Of a DNA stretch of 64,000 bases, positions 1 to 12,015 are shown one piece after another; the stretch's first letter is position 1; each line of letters opens with the position of its first letter. The stretch comes from Abelmoschus esculentus. Taxonomy: Eukaryota > Streptophyta > Magnoliopsida > Malvales > Malvaceae. The position numbers were made by a program, and so were the translations under genes. The stretch covers positions 10,850,001 to 10,914,000 of the forward strand of contig JAUCBN010000054.1 in assembly GCA_035048815.1 (NCBI GenBank). Direction: 5' to 3'. Below the pieces are notes generated by a model. That model saw nothing but the letters and a program-made list of their open reading frames with translations. It ran no database searches and was not told the DNA's origin.

Positions 1-1122
1 ATAAAAAAGATCAATAAGATGTATGAATTCACGTTTATCTTTTTGTATATATACACAATGTGTATAGATACAGAAAATGTATCTATACAGAATGATGTAT
101 AGATATAGAAAAGATCAAGATATGAGCTATATAAGAAAACATCGAGTAAACGAAACAACAAAAATAAAAATTATTCTTGAATTTAAATTATAAAATTTAT
201 CGAAACAACGAAATAAATACGTTTTTAGTGAGCCGTTAATAATAAAAAGATAAAAAATTAGAAAAAATCATCGAAAAAGATTAAAAAGTGATGGAATTGA
301 CTTGAAGAATGATAAAAAGTAGCGACGGAAGAATGAGAGAAGAGAAGAAGAAAATAAATAAATGACGTATGGATGAAAAAAGTTTAACCCTGATTGATAT
401 ATATAATGATATATCTATAAAAGATTAGGATCAATCTGTATAATGTAAAACTCATTTAATTTTATACTAATTAATTTTACACTAATTTTAGTACGTTAGA
501 TGATAATAAAATAATATAATAATATTTAGGTCAGATTAAATCGGGTGATTAGTACCTTAGTTTCAAATCACTTAAACTCAATTCGTCTTTTTTTAAAACC
601 CGTTTTGTCTTATTTCTAACTTAATTATTTAAAAAATTACTTCTACTATATCACATTTAAACCGTCGAATTCAAATTATTTTATCATCCCGATATGCATG
701 ATCTCTTCCTATATAGCTATATCCTTATAAGCATAATTAGATTTTTTTTATTCGATTTGTTTAATAAAAACATAATAAAAAGACATACAAATTAAGAATT
801 CGAAAACCGACAAAACGTACATCAAATAAAAAGTGAACTATTATTTATTCATATTTTATAATACCACCAAGGAATAAAAAAAAAATTAAAACTTAAAATA
901 TAAAAAGATTTGTAGATATTAAATTCCTAATTAGAACTTAAAAGGTATATAGATAAATTCCTGACATTTAATTGGTGGAATGATAAAAAAATATTTACAT
1001 ACTTTTTATTTAATATAGATTTAAAACTCAATATTTATAATAAGAATATAAATATTATTTTATTGTAAAAAAATCTTAAATAAAAAGGATATGTTTAAGA
1101 AACGGTTGTTATTAAAGTTAGG
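1..1122. other. AT-rich intergenic DNA, no gene seen
   Basis: No reading frame of convincing length or composition is present. The stretch is A/T homopolymer-rich with scattered short direct repeats. It is probably old transposon debris. Confidence 0.6.
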
Positions 1123-1652
1123 GATGAGTAAAACTCAAATCGACTCGAAAAAATCAAATTATTTGATTTGACTCAAAGTAAAAAAATATTCGATTCGTTT
1201 TAACTCGATTCGAAATTTTATAAACTCGATTTTACTCAAAAAAAATTCAATTAAAATATGAGTTATAAAATAAAATTCGAATAACTTGAAATGTATAGTG
1301 ATTAGAGGATATATTTTTAAGTTTGAAACGAGTCTCTCAAATTTTTATGATATATATATATATACCGATATAAAAAAATATTGTCATATATAGAAAAATA
1401 TAAAGAAATATATATATATATACACGATTAGTGAAAGTCATTTAAATTACAATCAAATCGTATTATAACATAATAAATAATTAAAATTAATTTTTTATAA
1501 GAATTCGAAAACTCAATTGAACTTGACTCGAATTTTTTTAACTCGACTTGAAATTTTTTGAATAAAAGTTCGAACGATAAAATTAAATTCGTCAACTTAA
1601 ATAACTCAATTTTTTTTAACTCAACTAAATTCGATCGAACGTTGACCCGTAA
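1123..1652. repeat. hAT-like non-autonomous element, family A (degenerate)
   Basis: The stretch begins with a GGGATGAGT-like end and is full of ACTCGA/TCGAGT-type words. Its inner part (ATATAT tract, a TTGTCATATAT word, then a block containing AATCGTATTATAA) recurs near 8440-8935, and inverted near 22152-22542. Shared ends of the TAGGGGTGAG type define the family. This copy is eroded, so its limits are approximate. Confidence 0.5.
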
Positions 1653-1889
1653 CTAAAGCCATAAAACCGTTTCCCATCGATTCCAAGACGACAGACGAAG
1701 TAAGAATCTTTTCTGGCCTAGATTTTAGTTATATAGGCCCATTGGGCCTGGACTTTTAGTGTAAATAAATTTAATGTTTGAAAATTTTCCAATATTTCAG
1801 TAATTATACAATAATATTTATTTTTTAAATATATATTATATAAATAAATTGGTTAAACACCGGTCGAATTGAAGTATTCTTCTTCTTCT

Positions 1890-1913
1890 AATAATAATAA
1901 TAATAATAATAAT
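1890..1913. repeat. (AAT)n microsatellite
   Basis: About eight AAT units in a row follow a short CTT run. Confidence 0.8.
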
Positions 1914-2352
1914 ATATTTTTTAAATTATTAAAATTTATTTTATTCACAACGTTAAAATTTAATTATTAAATACCGTAAAAGTCTATAATAAAATGATTA
2001 TTCTAATTTAATTTATTTTATTTATAATATTAAAATATTTATTTTTAATATTTTATTTGAAATTATTGGATATTGTTGATAAATAAATTTAAATTATAAT
2101 ATATACACAAAATTTCTCAAAAGATTACAAATATCTCGGTTGGTCACGATACACGTGTAGAAATGAAATGAAATAAATGGGAAGAGATAAAAATAAAGGG
2201 TAAAATATAGTTTTGAACACTAATCTTTGTTTGTATTTCTGTTTTAGTCATTTAATTTTTATATTTTCAATTTCATCACTAGTCTTTTTTTCTTCGAAAT
2301 TCGAATAATGAAGAGGTCAAGAGAGAAGAAAAATATAATATATCAATTTTAC

Positions 2353-2564
2353 GAAAAATTATATCATAGGTCAGTCTCACCACGTGTTCATGGACCAACC
2401 ATTAAAAACTACCCACCTCATCAATTTTTTCATGTCATATTTATTTTTCTCAAGTGAATCTTCACATGAAAAATTAAAAATTGAAGAGGTGTGTAGTTTT
2501 TAGTGGTTGGTCTCATAGATGACGTGGTGGGACTGACCCATGATATAATTTCTCTAATTTTACG
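2353..2564. repeat. Foldback MITE, family M (copy 1)
   Basis: The left end GAAAAATTATATCAT is mirrored by the right end ATGATATAATTTCTC. The next roughly 60 bases of each arm also pair: the block with GACCAACCATTAAAAACTA matches TAGTTTTTAGTGGTTGGTC, and both arms carry CCACGT/ACGTGG. The result is a 212-bp nearly palindromic element. Related copies lie at 42217-42468 and 44170-44331. Confidence 0.75.
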
Positions 2565-2778
2565 TTGATAGATGACGAAGATCGTATATTAAGTTAAGAC
2601 AAAATTAAAGTTTTTATTTGAGTTTGATTTAATTTAAAATATTTTTTTTAGAAAATAATTTTAAAAAAAATATTTTGATATCGGTCATGTCGTAAAACGA
2701 TAGTTAAGAATGATCGAATAACAATAAAAAATGGTTATGGTCATGAAAAAAAGATTAAAGCCTCGTTTGTGGTTAAAT

Positions 2779-2790
2779 CCCCCCCCCCCC
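2779..2790. repeat. Poly-C tract (12 C)
   Basis: An uninterrupted run of 12 C sits in otherwise AT-rich DNA. Confidence 0.9.
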
Positions 2791-2876
2791 AAACAACTGT
2801 TTTATCGTGTTTTTCTGTTAAATAGGTATCAATGATTACTTTAATTTCGTTTACTTGTATAATTCTCTCCTCAAAA

Positions 2877-3408
2877 TAGGAGTGTTTATTGTCGGATGTC
2901 GGATCGAATCCGATTTTTTTGGATATTTGAATTTTTGGATTAATGATATAGTGATCCGTATCCGATCCGAAAAAACGGATATCCGTATATTCGGATATCG
3001 AATATTCGGATCAGATAGTCGGATATTCAATTATCCAAAAAATATAATTTGATTATATTATTTTTTCGATTTTAAAGGTTGTATTTATAAAAATTTTAGA
3101 ATTTCGAATATAATAAATAACACATTACTAAATACAATAAGATTCACAATTATAAAAGTTTTAATTTTTAAAATTTTTAAATATAACAAATTAAATAGAA
3201 CAAGATTAATATTATGAAAATTTAAAATTTTGAATTTCTGAATTTTCGAATAATCCAAAACTTGAAATATTGTGATCCGTATCTGATCCAAAAAACTTAA
3301 AATCAAATCGAATATCCGATCTAAAAATAAAATCTAGATTAAATATCTAAATTTTCGGATCAGATTAATGAATAATCAGATCGAATCAATTATTTTTGAA
3401 CACCCCTA
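2877..3408. repeat. hAT-like MITE, family B (copy 1)
   Basis: It starts TAGGAGTGTT and ends AACACCCCTA, giving TIRs of the TAGGGGTG type. Imperfect 8-bp flanks (CCTCAAAA at 2869-2876, CTTCAACG at 3409-3416) match at 5 of 8 positions, as for an old hAT target duplication. The interior is rich in GGATATCGGA/TCCGATCCG words. The same interior recurs at 49745-50262. Confidence 0.65.
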
Positions 3409-3599
3409 CTTCAACGAACATTCAGTCACTAAACGACTGTTTCTTGCCTCACTCAAAAACAAAACCTAAAATTTTAAGAAAATTTCAGAAATAAAATTCA
3501 AGAATTTAGTGATAGAATTTAAAAAATTCAAAGTTAAGTGAATAAAATAAAAAATGATAGATTTGAGTAACAAAAAAAATGTAGTTTAAAATAAGTGAG

Positions 3600-3870
3600 T
3601 CAAACTGTTCAACCGTTGAGCAAGAAGAGATCAGAATGGTCAAAGGGATGGGGCAGCAGCTGAAGTGAGCAGAGATGACTCGGTGTGTCGTACGGTGGTA
3701 CGTGTTGACTGTTGAGAGCGTAGGCGTTTGCCCACGGCGACGTGTCTTTGTTCCAACAAAACGATGAAAGGTAAATGATGATGAGGCCGTTCAGCTAACT
3801 ACGCAACGATCCCTTTGATTGCGACGTTGCCTCTCGCTGACATCTTCAATATCATCGGTAAATCCCCAAA
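3600..3870 (+). promoter_or_regulatory. Probable promoter / 5' UTR region of the RABC gene
   Basis: A GC-richer island lies upstream of the RAB gene. It contains GTTGAC (W-box-like core), GACGTGTC (ACGTG, ABRE-like core) and TACGTGTTGAC. A possible 5'-UTR donor (ATCG then GTAAAT) lies near 3857, so some of 3860-4470 may be a 5'-UTR intron. This is inferred from position and base composition only. Confidence 0.35.
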
Positions 3871-4477
3871 TTTGCATAAATTCATTAAATTGTTGCATCT
3901 AGTTTCTTGCACACCAAGTGTTTGTGTTTTGGCTTAGGTGAATTCTCTATTAAATTAAAATTTAGTTCTATTGTTTTTTTGGGTTGTTTCACAATGACTT
4001 AATTGTTTAGATACACATGTATAGTATATTTAAATATTTTTATATAAAAAGTAAGAATTAGAGAAAAATCATTACACCTTAAAAACACTTAGCGTATCAG
4101 ATTAAGAAAAATATCTTTGGGATTTCCCTTAATTAACTGAAGTGCAGACTGCAAACAAACTATTAAATGCCAAAAATCCGGCCTCAGTTTTTTTTTTTTA
4201 TATTTTTATTGTTGATATTTGCTATGCAATCTATATTTTGGGCCCTGTGAGTGGAGCGTGGAACAATCAAAACCCAGAAATCATTATTTACAAACACTAC
4301 CCGCCAACCCCACCTTTGTCTCTATCTAGTATCTACTACCACCTGAGAAATTTCCTTATTTTCATCCATTTTTTTCCTGGTTGTTGTTTGATGAACAAAG
4401 AAGAACAAAAAAAAGAACCCATCTTTGCAAAAAAGGAAAAAAAAGATATATTTTTTATTTGTTGTACTTTAACAAAT

Positions 4478-7400
4478 ATGTTGGGTTCTTCTTCTTCTTC
4501 AAAGGGAGGATGGAACAACAACTATGATTATTCATTTAAAATATTGTTGATTGGTGATTCTGGTGTTGGAAAAAGTAGTTTGCTTGTTTCTTTCATCTCC
4601 AACTTTGTTCATGATCTTTCTCCCACCATCGGTAACTCCTTTACTCTCTCTTTTCAACTCCTTTTTTTGGCCAACATTTTTTTTCTTGCATGTTGCTTTT
4701 GGCTTTTGGCTTTGGGATTAAATTACTAAGAAAAAAGAATGGAATTAGGGGTGGAGTTGAGATGCTACTACACCAACAAAATTATTCATTGTGTTAGTGT
4801 AATTTCCTTTCATTTAAGCTAGAATTTCCTCTAAGTGGTTATGTGAATTTTTAGCCTTATAATTTTCAGGAGATAGGCTCAATGGTTCATTTTGCTATAC
4901 TTTAATTAGCTTTGATGAAACAGTGAACAGTTTAGGCACTTGTAAATTTGTAATTGAGTAGATAGCTGTAAAATTTAGGCATGGAAAATTAATTCAATTG
5001 CCCTTGAAGCAATTTTGCACTTTGGTCTGGATTTTGGAGCCCCTTGTAGATGACTTGATAGGTGGTAGGGAGGGCGATGTGTTCTTTTTCTCTGTATTTT
5101 GTGTACATCTTCTTGTCCTATGTTTGAGCAATATCTTATTCTTTATGTTCGACTTTATGCCATATGTTTATTGAGCTGTGCTTCTTGTTTTGAATGTTTC
5201 CAGGGGTTGATTTCAAAATCAAGATGGTCACAATTGGTGGGAAAAGATTGAAACTTACAATCTGGGACACAGGTAATTGATAGATATAACCAACACTTCG
5301 CAACTAGTTCTTACTTAAACCTATATTTTCCGGTGTTTCCCCTTTGTATCTTGTTCATTGCACGGCTATTTAGAGAGGCTTGTAGTTGATGTTACTGATG
5401 TTCTGCTGTACTTATGTGGAGTCTTGGGTGGGAAAAGAGAAGTGGGTTTTGAAATTGTTTCATCCTTGTTAGAAACAGCAGGAAGGTTGAAGAATGTGTT
5501 TGAATGTTAACTCTGTTCTTTTAAATGATATTTCCGTCATTCCAGAGTTCTAGTACTGAATTAGTAGCAATTAGCAAACTGTAGAACTTGTCTACATTTC
5601 AACATTTTTATGGATGGATAAAGTTTCGAGAATCTCAAAGATGTGTCAGTTTGATCTTTGAATCAAAATGATAAGGAGAAGAGTAGTTTAGCAAACTATC
5701 ACAAGTTTTAAGGAGATAGAATGATTCTAGTGGCTTTCGAGAAGTAGAAAACCCAAAATGAAATCTGATATGCTACTTGTTTAGAATCCTTATTTTTTGG
5801 GCTAAGCTTAGAATCTGGTTTTAGTTGAATGCCTGATGGACCGATTATATAGAACCTAGTAGTAAGTGCTAGTAAAAAGGTTTGAAATGTTCCAATGACT
5901 TTGCAATGATTATCAGCATAGCAAGTGTGCTTTAAAGAGAGAAAATTTAATGACTGTTTCTCTAAGGTGTGTTGTGAAAGTGTTGGATATCTTGATTGAT
6001 CGTTGGTAGCCAAAGAAGCTTTATCTATTAAGTTGCAAGAAAAAGGACATCCAGCCTAAAATTTGAGATCAATGCACTGATTATCGGAAAAAAATGAATT
6101 TGAAACACTGCCGTAATTGTTTGAGAAACTCTGAGATATTTAATGATGCGATAATTGGTTAGCCTATAATCCTTATTCAAGTACTGCTGAAGCATAGTGG
6201 ACTGATCTTCTACCCAGAGGAGTGAAGATAGCATTGATGAGTATTCTCCGCCTTCTATTGGATATGCTTATATGTTTATGGAACCCAAGGAAGTTGGTAG
6301 GTTGCTGTAAAAGTAAATATTGGCCAAAAAGTACCAGAAAGCATGCCGGTGAAAAGACAGAGCCAAGGAATTTGTTTTATAAAACTAGAAACACATATCT
6401 GGAAGTTCAGTAGCGTATCATACAACTGAGTACCTTTCTAGTGTGTTCTCAGAAATTTCTTATTGAATCCCCCTATGTTAATAGGGATCGGTGCTAGAGT
6501 TAGACCAACTATTCCGACATATTTTCTAACCATTGCAGCAAAAGAGCACCTAAGGTTTGTTTATTGATGTACAAAAGTTGCATGCATTGTTCTACCTCAC
6601 TCAATTTCCCTTACTATGGAATTTGAAGTGGGAACTTACATGTGCATAGTTCTTGTTTTAATGGTATTTTTACCTATTGCAGCTGGCCAAGAGAGATTTG
6701 GAACATTAACTAGCTCTTACTATAGGGGTGCACACGGGATTGTCCTTGGTATGTCCTCTCAAATCTGAAACATTTTAGCCTTGAATGTTTGTTGATTTTT
6801 TTTTACTTGAATTTGTATTTTACTCCTCATAACTTATTTTTTATATGATGATTTTTTTTTGAACAAGTATTTGACATATGTCGACTTGTTGATACTTGAT
6901 ACTTCGTAGTTTATGCACTGGCCATACTTTGTAGTTTAAGATACCATTGCTGCTTGCAGCTAAATCATGGGAATTTGAACCCTTATTTCTATGTTATTTT
7001 GAAGTATACGACGTTACACGGCGTGAAACCTTCACCAACTTGTCTGAAGTTTGGGCGAAGGAAGTCGAGCTCTACTCCACTAATCCCGAGTGTATCAAAA
7101 TTCTGGTTGGCAATAAAGTTGACAGGGTAAGCCCTACGTACTTGTCATCGTCTCATTTCTCCAGTGTACATATCATCAGATATAAATTTCAATGCTTACA
7201 ATGAACAAGGCAGTGCTCGGTTATTGCTTAATCAAATACGATGCGTAGAATGGATTCACCCAACCTGACCTTTTAACCTTAATATCACGTCTTTTGAGAC
7301 ATCTTGTTCTTATGAGAAAGAAATGTGCCATTTTCAGGACGGTGAAAGGGCTGTAACTCGAGAAGAGGGTATGGCTCTCGCACAGCAACATAAATGTTCT

Positions 7401-7758
7401 TTTCTTGAATGCAGTGATAGAACCAGAACAAATGTGCATCAATGCTTTAAAGATCTCATTTTGAAGGTAGTTTTCTTGGACTGGAATCTGTCAACAATTT
7501 AACACTCATATTGTTACGAATTCGAATGTTTTATAATGTCCACTACTGGACTCCTTTGCACTTGTTTTACTCTCCGATAAATAACATTTATATACGATGA
7601 TCACCGAGTAATTTCCGGTCCATGTTATACTCACAAATTATGTTACTTTACAGATTCTTGAGGTACCTTCTTTATTGGAGAAAGGCTCGGCCACGGTTAA
7701 GAAACAAATTTTGCAGCAGAAACAAGCACCCGAAAGCAATGGCTGCTGCTCTCAATGA
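4478..7758 (+). CDS. RABC2: RAB GTPase, RABC (Rab18-like) subfamily
   Basis: Six exons join cleanly: 4478-4631, 5204-5272, 6683-6748, 7005-7126, 7338-7466, 7654-7758 (645 nt, 214 aa). The protein is a small GTPase that acts as a membrane-bound switch in vesicle or organelle traffic. Visible motifs are the P-loop GDSGVGKS (26-33), switch I with Thr50 (PTIGVDF), DTAGQE (73-78), NKVD (133-136) and a G5 loop ECSDRT (161-166). The C-terminus is GCCSQ, a dicysteine prenylation signal. Length and motif order match plant RABC2 proteins, which start about where I place Met1. An in-frame ATG at 4391 would add 29 low-complexity residues and is less likely. Oddity: G5 has Asp164 where the family has Ala (SAR/SAK). 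RABC1 is the alternative assignment. Confidence 0.9.
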
Positions 7759-8439
7759 AAATTCGACGTCGGATAATGCTACAATACATAGGAAGTTCCA
7801 CAACAGATGTTAATAGTCTCGGAAACGACAGGTAAGATGGTTCATATCTTATAGATACAAGATAGTAGTAAGCCATTGACATTCCTTTGGAACTGATTTT
7901 CGACATATCTGGAGACAATACATCATCTTAGGTTCATGCAGATTTTGTTTTCCATATGTGTTCTGGTCTCATGTTTAAGCATATGTAGGGCATTTAACAT
8001 CTTCAATCTTTTGAATATCCGAATATAAATTCGGATATTTTACGTCATATTTGTTTCATTTTAATCTCTCTTTTTATTTATTGGAAATCTATTTTATTTA
8101 TTTATATATATATTTATTTTCATCTCTCTTTTTATTTATTGGAAGTATTAACTTGGTAATTTTTTCACTTCTACTTTATCCAATTTTATCAAATTATATG
8201 AGTTTTTTTTTTCACTTCTTTATTTTTAAATACACAAAAAATTAAACCAAGTATAATTTCAATTTTAATAGAATTTTTTAGTCTAATTTGTATATTTGAA
8301 AATCACCATACTCAACTGTAAAATATATTATTAGATTTCGATTTAAGGTCGAAAACACTTGATTTTAACAAGATTTGTATAGTGCATTTCATTATTTAAG
8401 GTACAATTTATATTAATATGTATTTATAATTAAATGGGG
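7759..8439. other. 3' flank of RABC gene; no further gene
   Basis: The 3' UTR probably continues for about 200 bases. Beyond 8000 the DNA is AT-rich and contains a short tandem duplication around TTTTATTTATTGGAA. No gene is seen. Confidence 0.5.
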
Positions 8440-8935
8440 TGAGCAAGGTTAGAATTGATTCGAAAAAATTTGAATAATTCAACTCTAGGTGAAAATACTT
8501 TACTCGTTTTGATTATATTTAAAATTTTATAAATTCAATTGACTTAAAAAATTTTAAATATAGTTTAATAAGTTGTAAAATAGAAATTTAAATAATTTAA
8601 AATTTTTAGTAATTAAAATATTTATTTTAAGTTCGAGATAAGTTTTTTAAATTTTTTATGATTTATATACATAAGAGATATTGTCATATATGAAAAAAAT
8701 TAAGATATATATATATATATACACTTATATGATTAGTCGTTTAAATTATAATTAAATCGTATTATAATATAATAAATCAACTCGAAAGTTTGATTCAACT
8801 CGAATATCATCGATTTGATTAAAAAAAATTTTAAATAATAAAATTAGATTTATTAATTTAAATAATTTAATTTTTTATTCAATTTGAATGAACGTTTGTT
8901 ATTAAATTAAATTGATTTGAATTATAAAAAATCTA
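8440..8935. repeat. hAT-like non-autonomous element, family A (copy)
   Basis: It opens near GGGGTGAGCAAGG. The order of internal words is shared with 1123-1652: TTCGA-rich edge, TTTTTTATGATTTATATA, TTGTCATATATGAAA, AT run, AATCGTATTATAA. It is heavily eroded, so its limits are approximate. Confidence 0.5.
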
Positions 8936-9914
8936 TTTTAAAGAATAATTAATTTGAGTCAGAATTAATCAATAGAATGAATATGCCAATAATAATAATT
9001 CTAATTTAAAGTTTTGAAAAGATCATTCGTGGTTCTCCACGACACTTTTATTTATAAGATAAAATAAAATAATTTATTTTTTAATAATTGATTGTACAAA
9101 CACGCACTAAAATTCAATATACAAAATAATTAATATAATATTATAATTTATTATTATAGCTTAAGTTATATAAATTTTAAATTTCTATATAAGAGAAGGA
9201 TCAAATAGTTTAGTAGGCTAGAGGCAGCCGTTTCCTTCAATTTTTCATTCTCATTTCTATACTCAGTCAAAATTATAAGAATAATCCAATTTAATTTTTT
9301 TATTTTAAAATATAGAAAATTATTATTTATATTTTAAATTTTAGGCTAATTTTTATAGAACGTCATATACGAGTGACGTTCTCTCTTCAAAATTAATAAT
9401 ATAAAAAAAAGAACGTCACTTATAGGTATAAGTGGTGTTTTCCCTTAAAATCGTCATGTGCAAGCGGCGTTCTTCTACCTGCATTGTAGCTTTTGATATA
9501 AATTTTAAAATAAACTTTAAACATTTCTTTTATCATTTATATTTGAATTTTTTAAGATTTTATTCGATATAGTTAATAAACTCTAATTTTTAAAGGTTAG
9601 AGATCAAACCTTAACGATATTAAAAAATTAAACTCTTTTTACTTATATTTTAATAAATGAACCAATTAAGTCTTAAATTTTCTTTTCTTTTTGTCTTTAC
9701 GTTGCTGATTTCCTCCATTAATTTCCTCAACCTGGCATCTGCAAAGCCACTTCAATAAAGTGAGATCTTTTCAAATATATAATTATATTAAAATTATGAA
9801 ATGAATTCACTAAGATTATGCTAAAACATGTAAGATAAAACAGCTTGTGGCACATTGTCAGGCTGAAAAAAAACTCACAAGATACAAAAATTATTAGATA
9901 AATATGATTCATCG
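8936..9914. other. AT-rich intergenic DNA
   Basis: No gene is seen. A short hairpin-like repeat of the word AACGTCA/GTGACGTT (around 9358-9420) is the only local structure noticed. Confidence 0.45.
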
Positions 9915-10325
9915 TGTAAGGATGGTAGTCGAGCGAGTTGGGGGGAAATTTTTAGTCGTTCAATTTCGACCTGAAAATTAAAATAATTATCTTGATCTTG
10001 ATTTTAATATATTTTATTTTTGACACGACCTGACATAATAAAAATTATAACTCAATTTTTGATATTTTAATAAAAAATCTGATCCGACCCGTAAAAATTA
10101 AAAAAAAATATTAAATATTATATATAAAATATAATAATTATATAAATATATGTTGTTCCGTTGAGTTAGAGAATTTTCACTTTAAACCCGATCCCAGATT
10201 AATTTTATTTTTTCAATAACCTGACCTGACATGAACTCACTTTTTTTAATAAAAAATTACCCCTATTAGGTTAGGTTTAGTCAGAACTCGTCGGTTTTAG
10301 GTTAAATTGTTATTCTTATCATCAC
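9915..10325. repeat. Non-autonomous transposon-like repeat, family C (copy 1)
   Basis: The interior contains words such as GACCTGACATAATAAAAATT, TGATATTTTAATAAAAA and CCGACCCG in the same order as the repeat inside the SEC8 intron at 62954-63299. The ends are degenerate (AAGGATGG..., ...TTGTTATTCTTAT). It is a dispersed repeat with no coding capacity. Confidence 0.55.
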
Positions 10326-10845
10326 GTCATTTATAGTCTTATCTAATAATATTTTTTTATCTTATTTTTTCAAGGTAAATCTTCACTTCTTTTAGTCGGG
10401 GATTACAAGGCCATTTGTCTGCTGCAATCAAACCTAATTAGTTGGGGATTGTCACCAACTTTGTGCTGCCTCATACCACAAGTTTTATTAGGGACAATTT
10501 TGGGTGAGTACATTTACTTTAATTTGATATAATTCGATTAGATAGTTCGAATGGGTAAAACCGTTAATTATTTTAGTCAACATCCTAACATAGATTTTTA
10601 TGTTAAATACACATCCCAAAACGGTGGGAACGGTGTTCTTTTAAAGAAAAATCTGTCAGTATAGAATAAAAAGATTTCGTTTTTATGCCCAACACTAAAA
10701 AATCAATTCTTAAGTTTTAATATTAAATTTTAAATTCTAAACCCTAACAATATATTCAAATATTTTATACTCTAAACGTTAATTTTAGACCTTAAATTTA
10801 ATTTTTTAGTATTGAAGTATAAATAGAATAATAACATGTGTGCTT
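10326..10845. other. Intergenic DNA left of the MULE
   Basis: AT-rich with no gene. Words such as CCTAACAATATATTC and TAAACCCTAA appear in degenerate form, as is common in plant intergenic debris. Confidence 0.4.
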
Positions 10846-11950
10846 GGCAAATTCTCTAAAATATTGATAAAAAAAATTCCAGATATATTGATACCTGAAA
10901 ATTATTTCCAGATCTATTAAAGAATCAACAGTAAACACTAAGGTCGGTTCATCAGAATCCGTTTTGCTACAGTGTTTAGGCTGAAAATTAAAAAAAAATA
11001 ATGGAACATTGGCTCATGAGAGCCCGACTTCCAACAGTGTTATACACTGTTCAAAGTCGGGCTCAGTTGAGCCCTTATTTACTTTAATCACGCCAGGTGC
11101 AGGAGGGCACAGTGATGCGCAGAGGGGGGGTGTCGGCTTTCATTTAAAAATTTTATGGGGTAGTGGAAAAAATTAATTTAGGGTATTTTTGGGATAAAAA
11201 AATTGTGTGAAGAAGAAAATTTTGGTTATAAATAGATGAGAATGTTAGATGGTTTTGAGATTTATAGAGTTAGAGTGTTAGAAGAAGTTTGAAATTTGTA
11301 AGTATTTTATTTATTTTTATTATTTAATTGTATTATTTTTATTTTAAGTTGATAGATTTTATTTTTTATTTTGATAGTTTAGTTTAGTTTAGTTTAGTTT
11401 AGTTAAATTTTTTTATATTCTGTAATTTTATATTTTTTTGAATTATTTTATGATAGTTAAAATATTGAATTATTTAGTGATAATGTAAGTTGATAATTTT
11501 TTTAATTATTTTATGATAGTTTAGTTTAGTTTAGTTTGGTTTTAGTTGAATTATTTTATGATATTGCAAGTTGATATTTTTTTTTTATTTTATTTTGATA
11601 GTTTAGTTAAATTTGTTAGATTATGTAGTGATATTTTAGTTTATTTTGATAATTTTTTAAGTAATTTTTTTATATTCTGTAAATTTATATATTTTTTAAT
11701 TATTTTATGATAGTTTAGTTTAGTTTTAGTTTAGTTTAGTTTAGTTTTAGTTGAATTATTTTATGATATTGTAAGTTGATATTTTTTTTATTTTATTTTG
11801 ATAGTTTAGTTAAATTTGTTAGATTATGTAGTGATATTTTTTTTTGATAGTTTAGTTTAGTTGAATTATTTTATGATATTGTAAGTTTATAGTTTTTAAT
11901 TATTTTTATGATAGTTTATTTAGTTCATATAATTATTTATTTTGTTGAAT
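10846..11950 (+). repeat. Left long terminal inverted repeat of the MULE
   Basis: The inverse of 17220-18448. Shared blocks include the TTGATACCTG edge, the AACAGTAAACACTAAGGTCG block, the hairpin (below) and a transcribed-looking stretch with ATAAATAGATGAGAATGTTAGA. The inner part is built of tandem TTTAG and TGAATTATTTTATGATA units. Compared with the right end, the left edge carries about 24 extra bases near 10867, a small internal duplication. Confidence 0.85.
11011..11073. repeat. 30-bp-stem hairpin within the left TIR
   Basis: Arm 11011-11040 (GGCTCATGAG...CAACAGTGT) pairs with 11044-11073 (ACACTGTTC...GTTGAGCC) around a 3-nt loop with about four mismatches. The matching hairpin in the right TIR is at 18244-18306. 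It is GC-richer than its surroundings. Confidence 0.8.
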
Positions 11951-12015
11951 AAATTTATAATTTTTTATTAGTTTATAAAATAAAATAATATTTTTTTGTT
12001 TAAATTTTTTACAGG

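Noticed and set aside
2855..3052. 65-residue + strand frame near 2.9 kb
   Set aside because: It lies across the end and interior of a hAT-like MITE, and its repetitive Ile/Arg/Ser content comes from GGATATCGGA repeats.
4142..4477. Upstream extension of the RAB reading frame
   Set aside because: The frame is open but low-complexity and hydrophobic, unlike any Rab N-terminus. The ATG at 4478 matches the family start.
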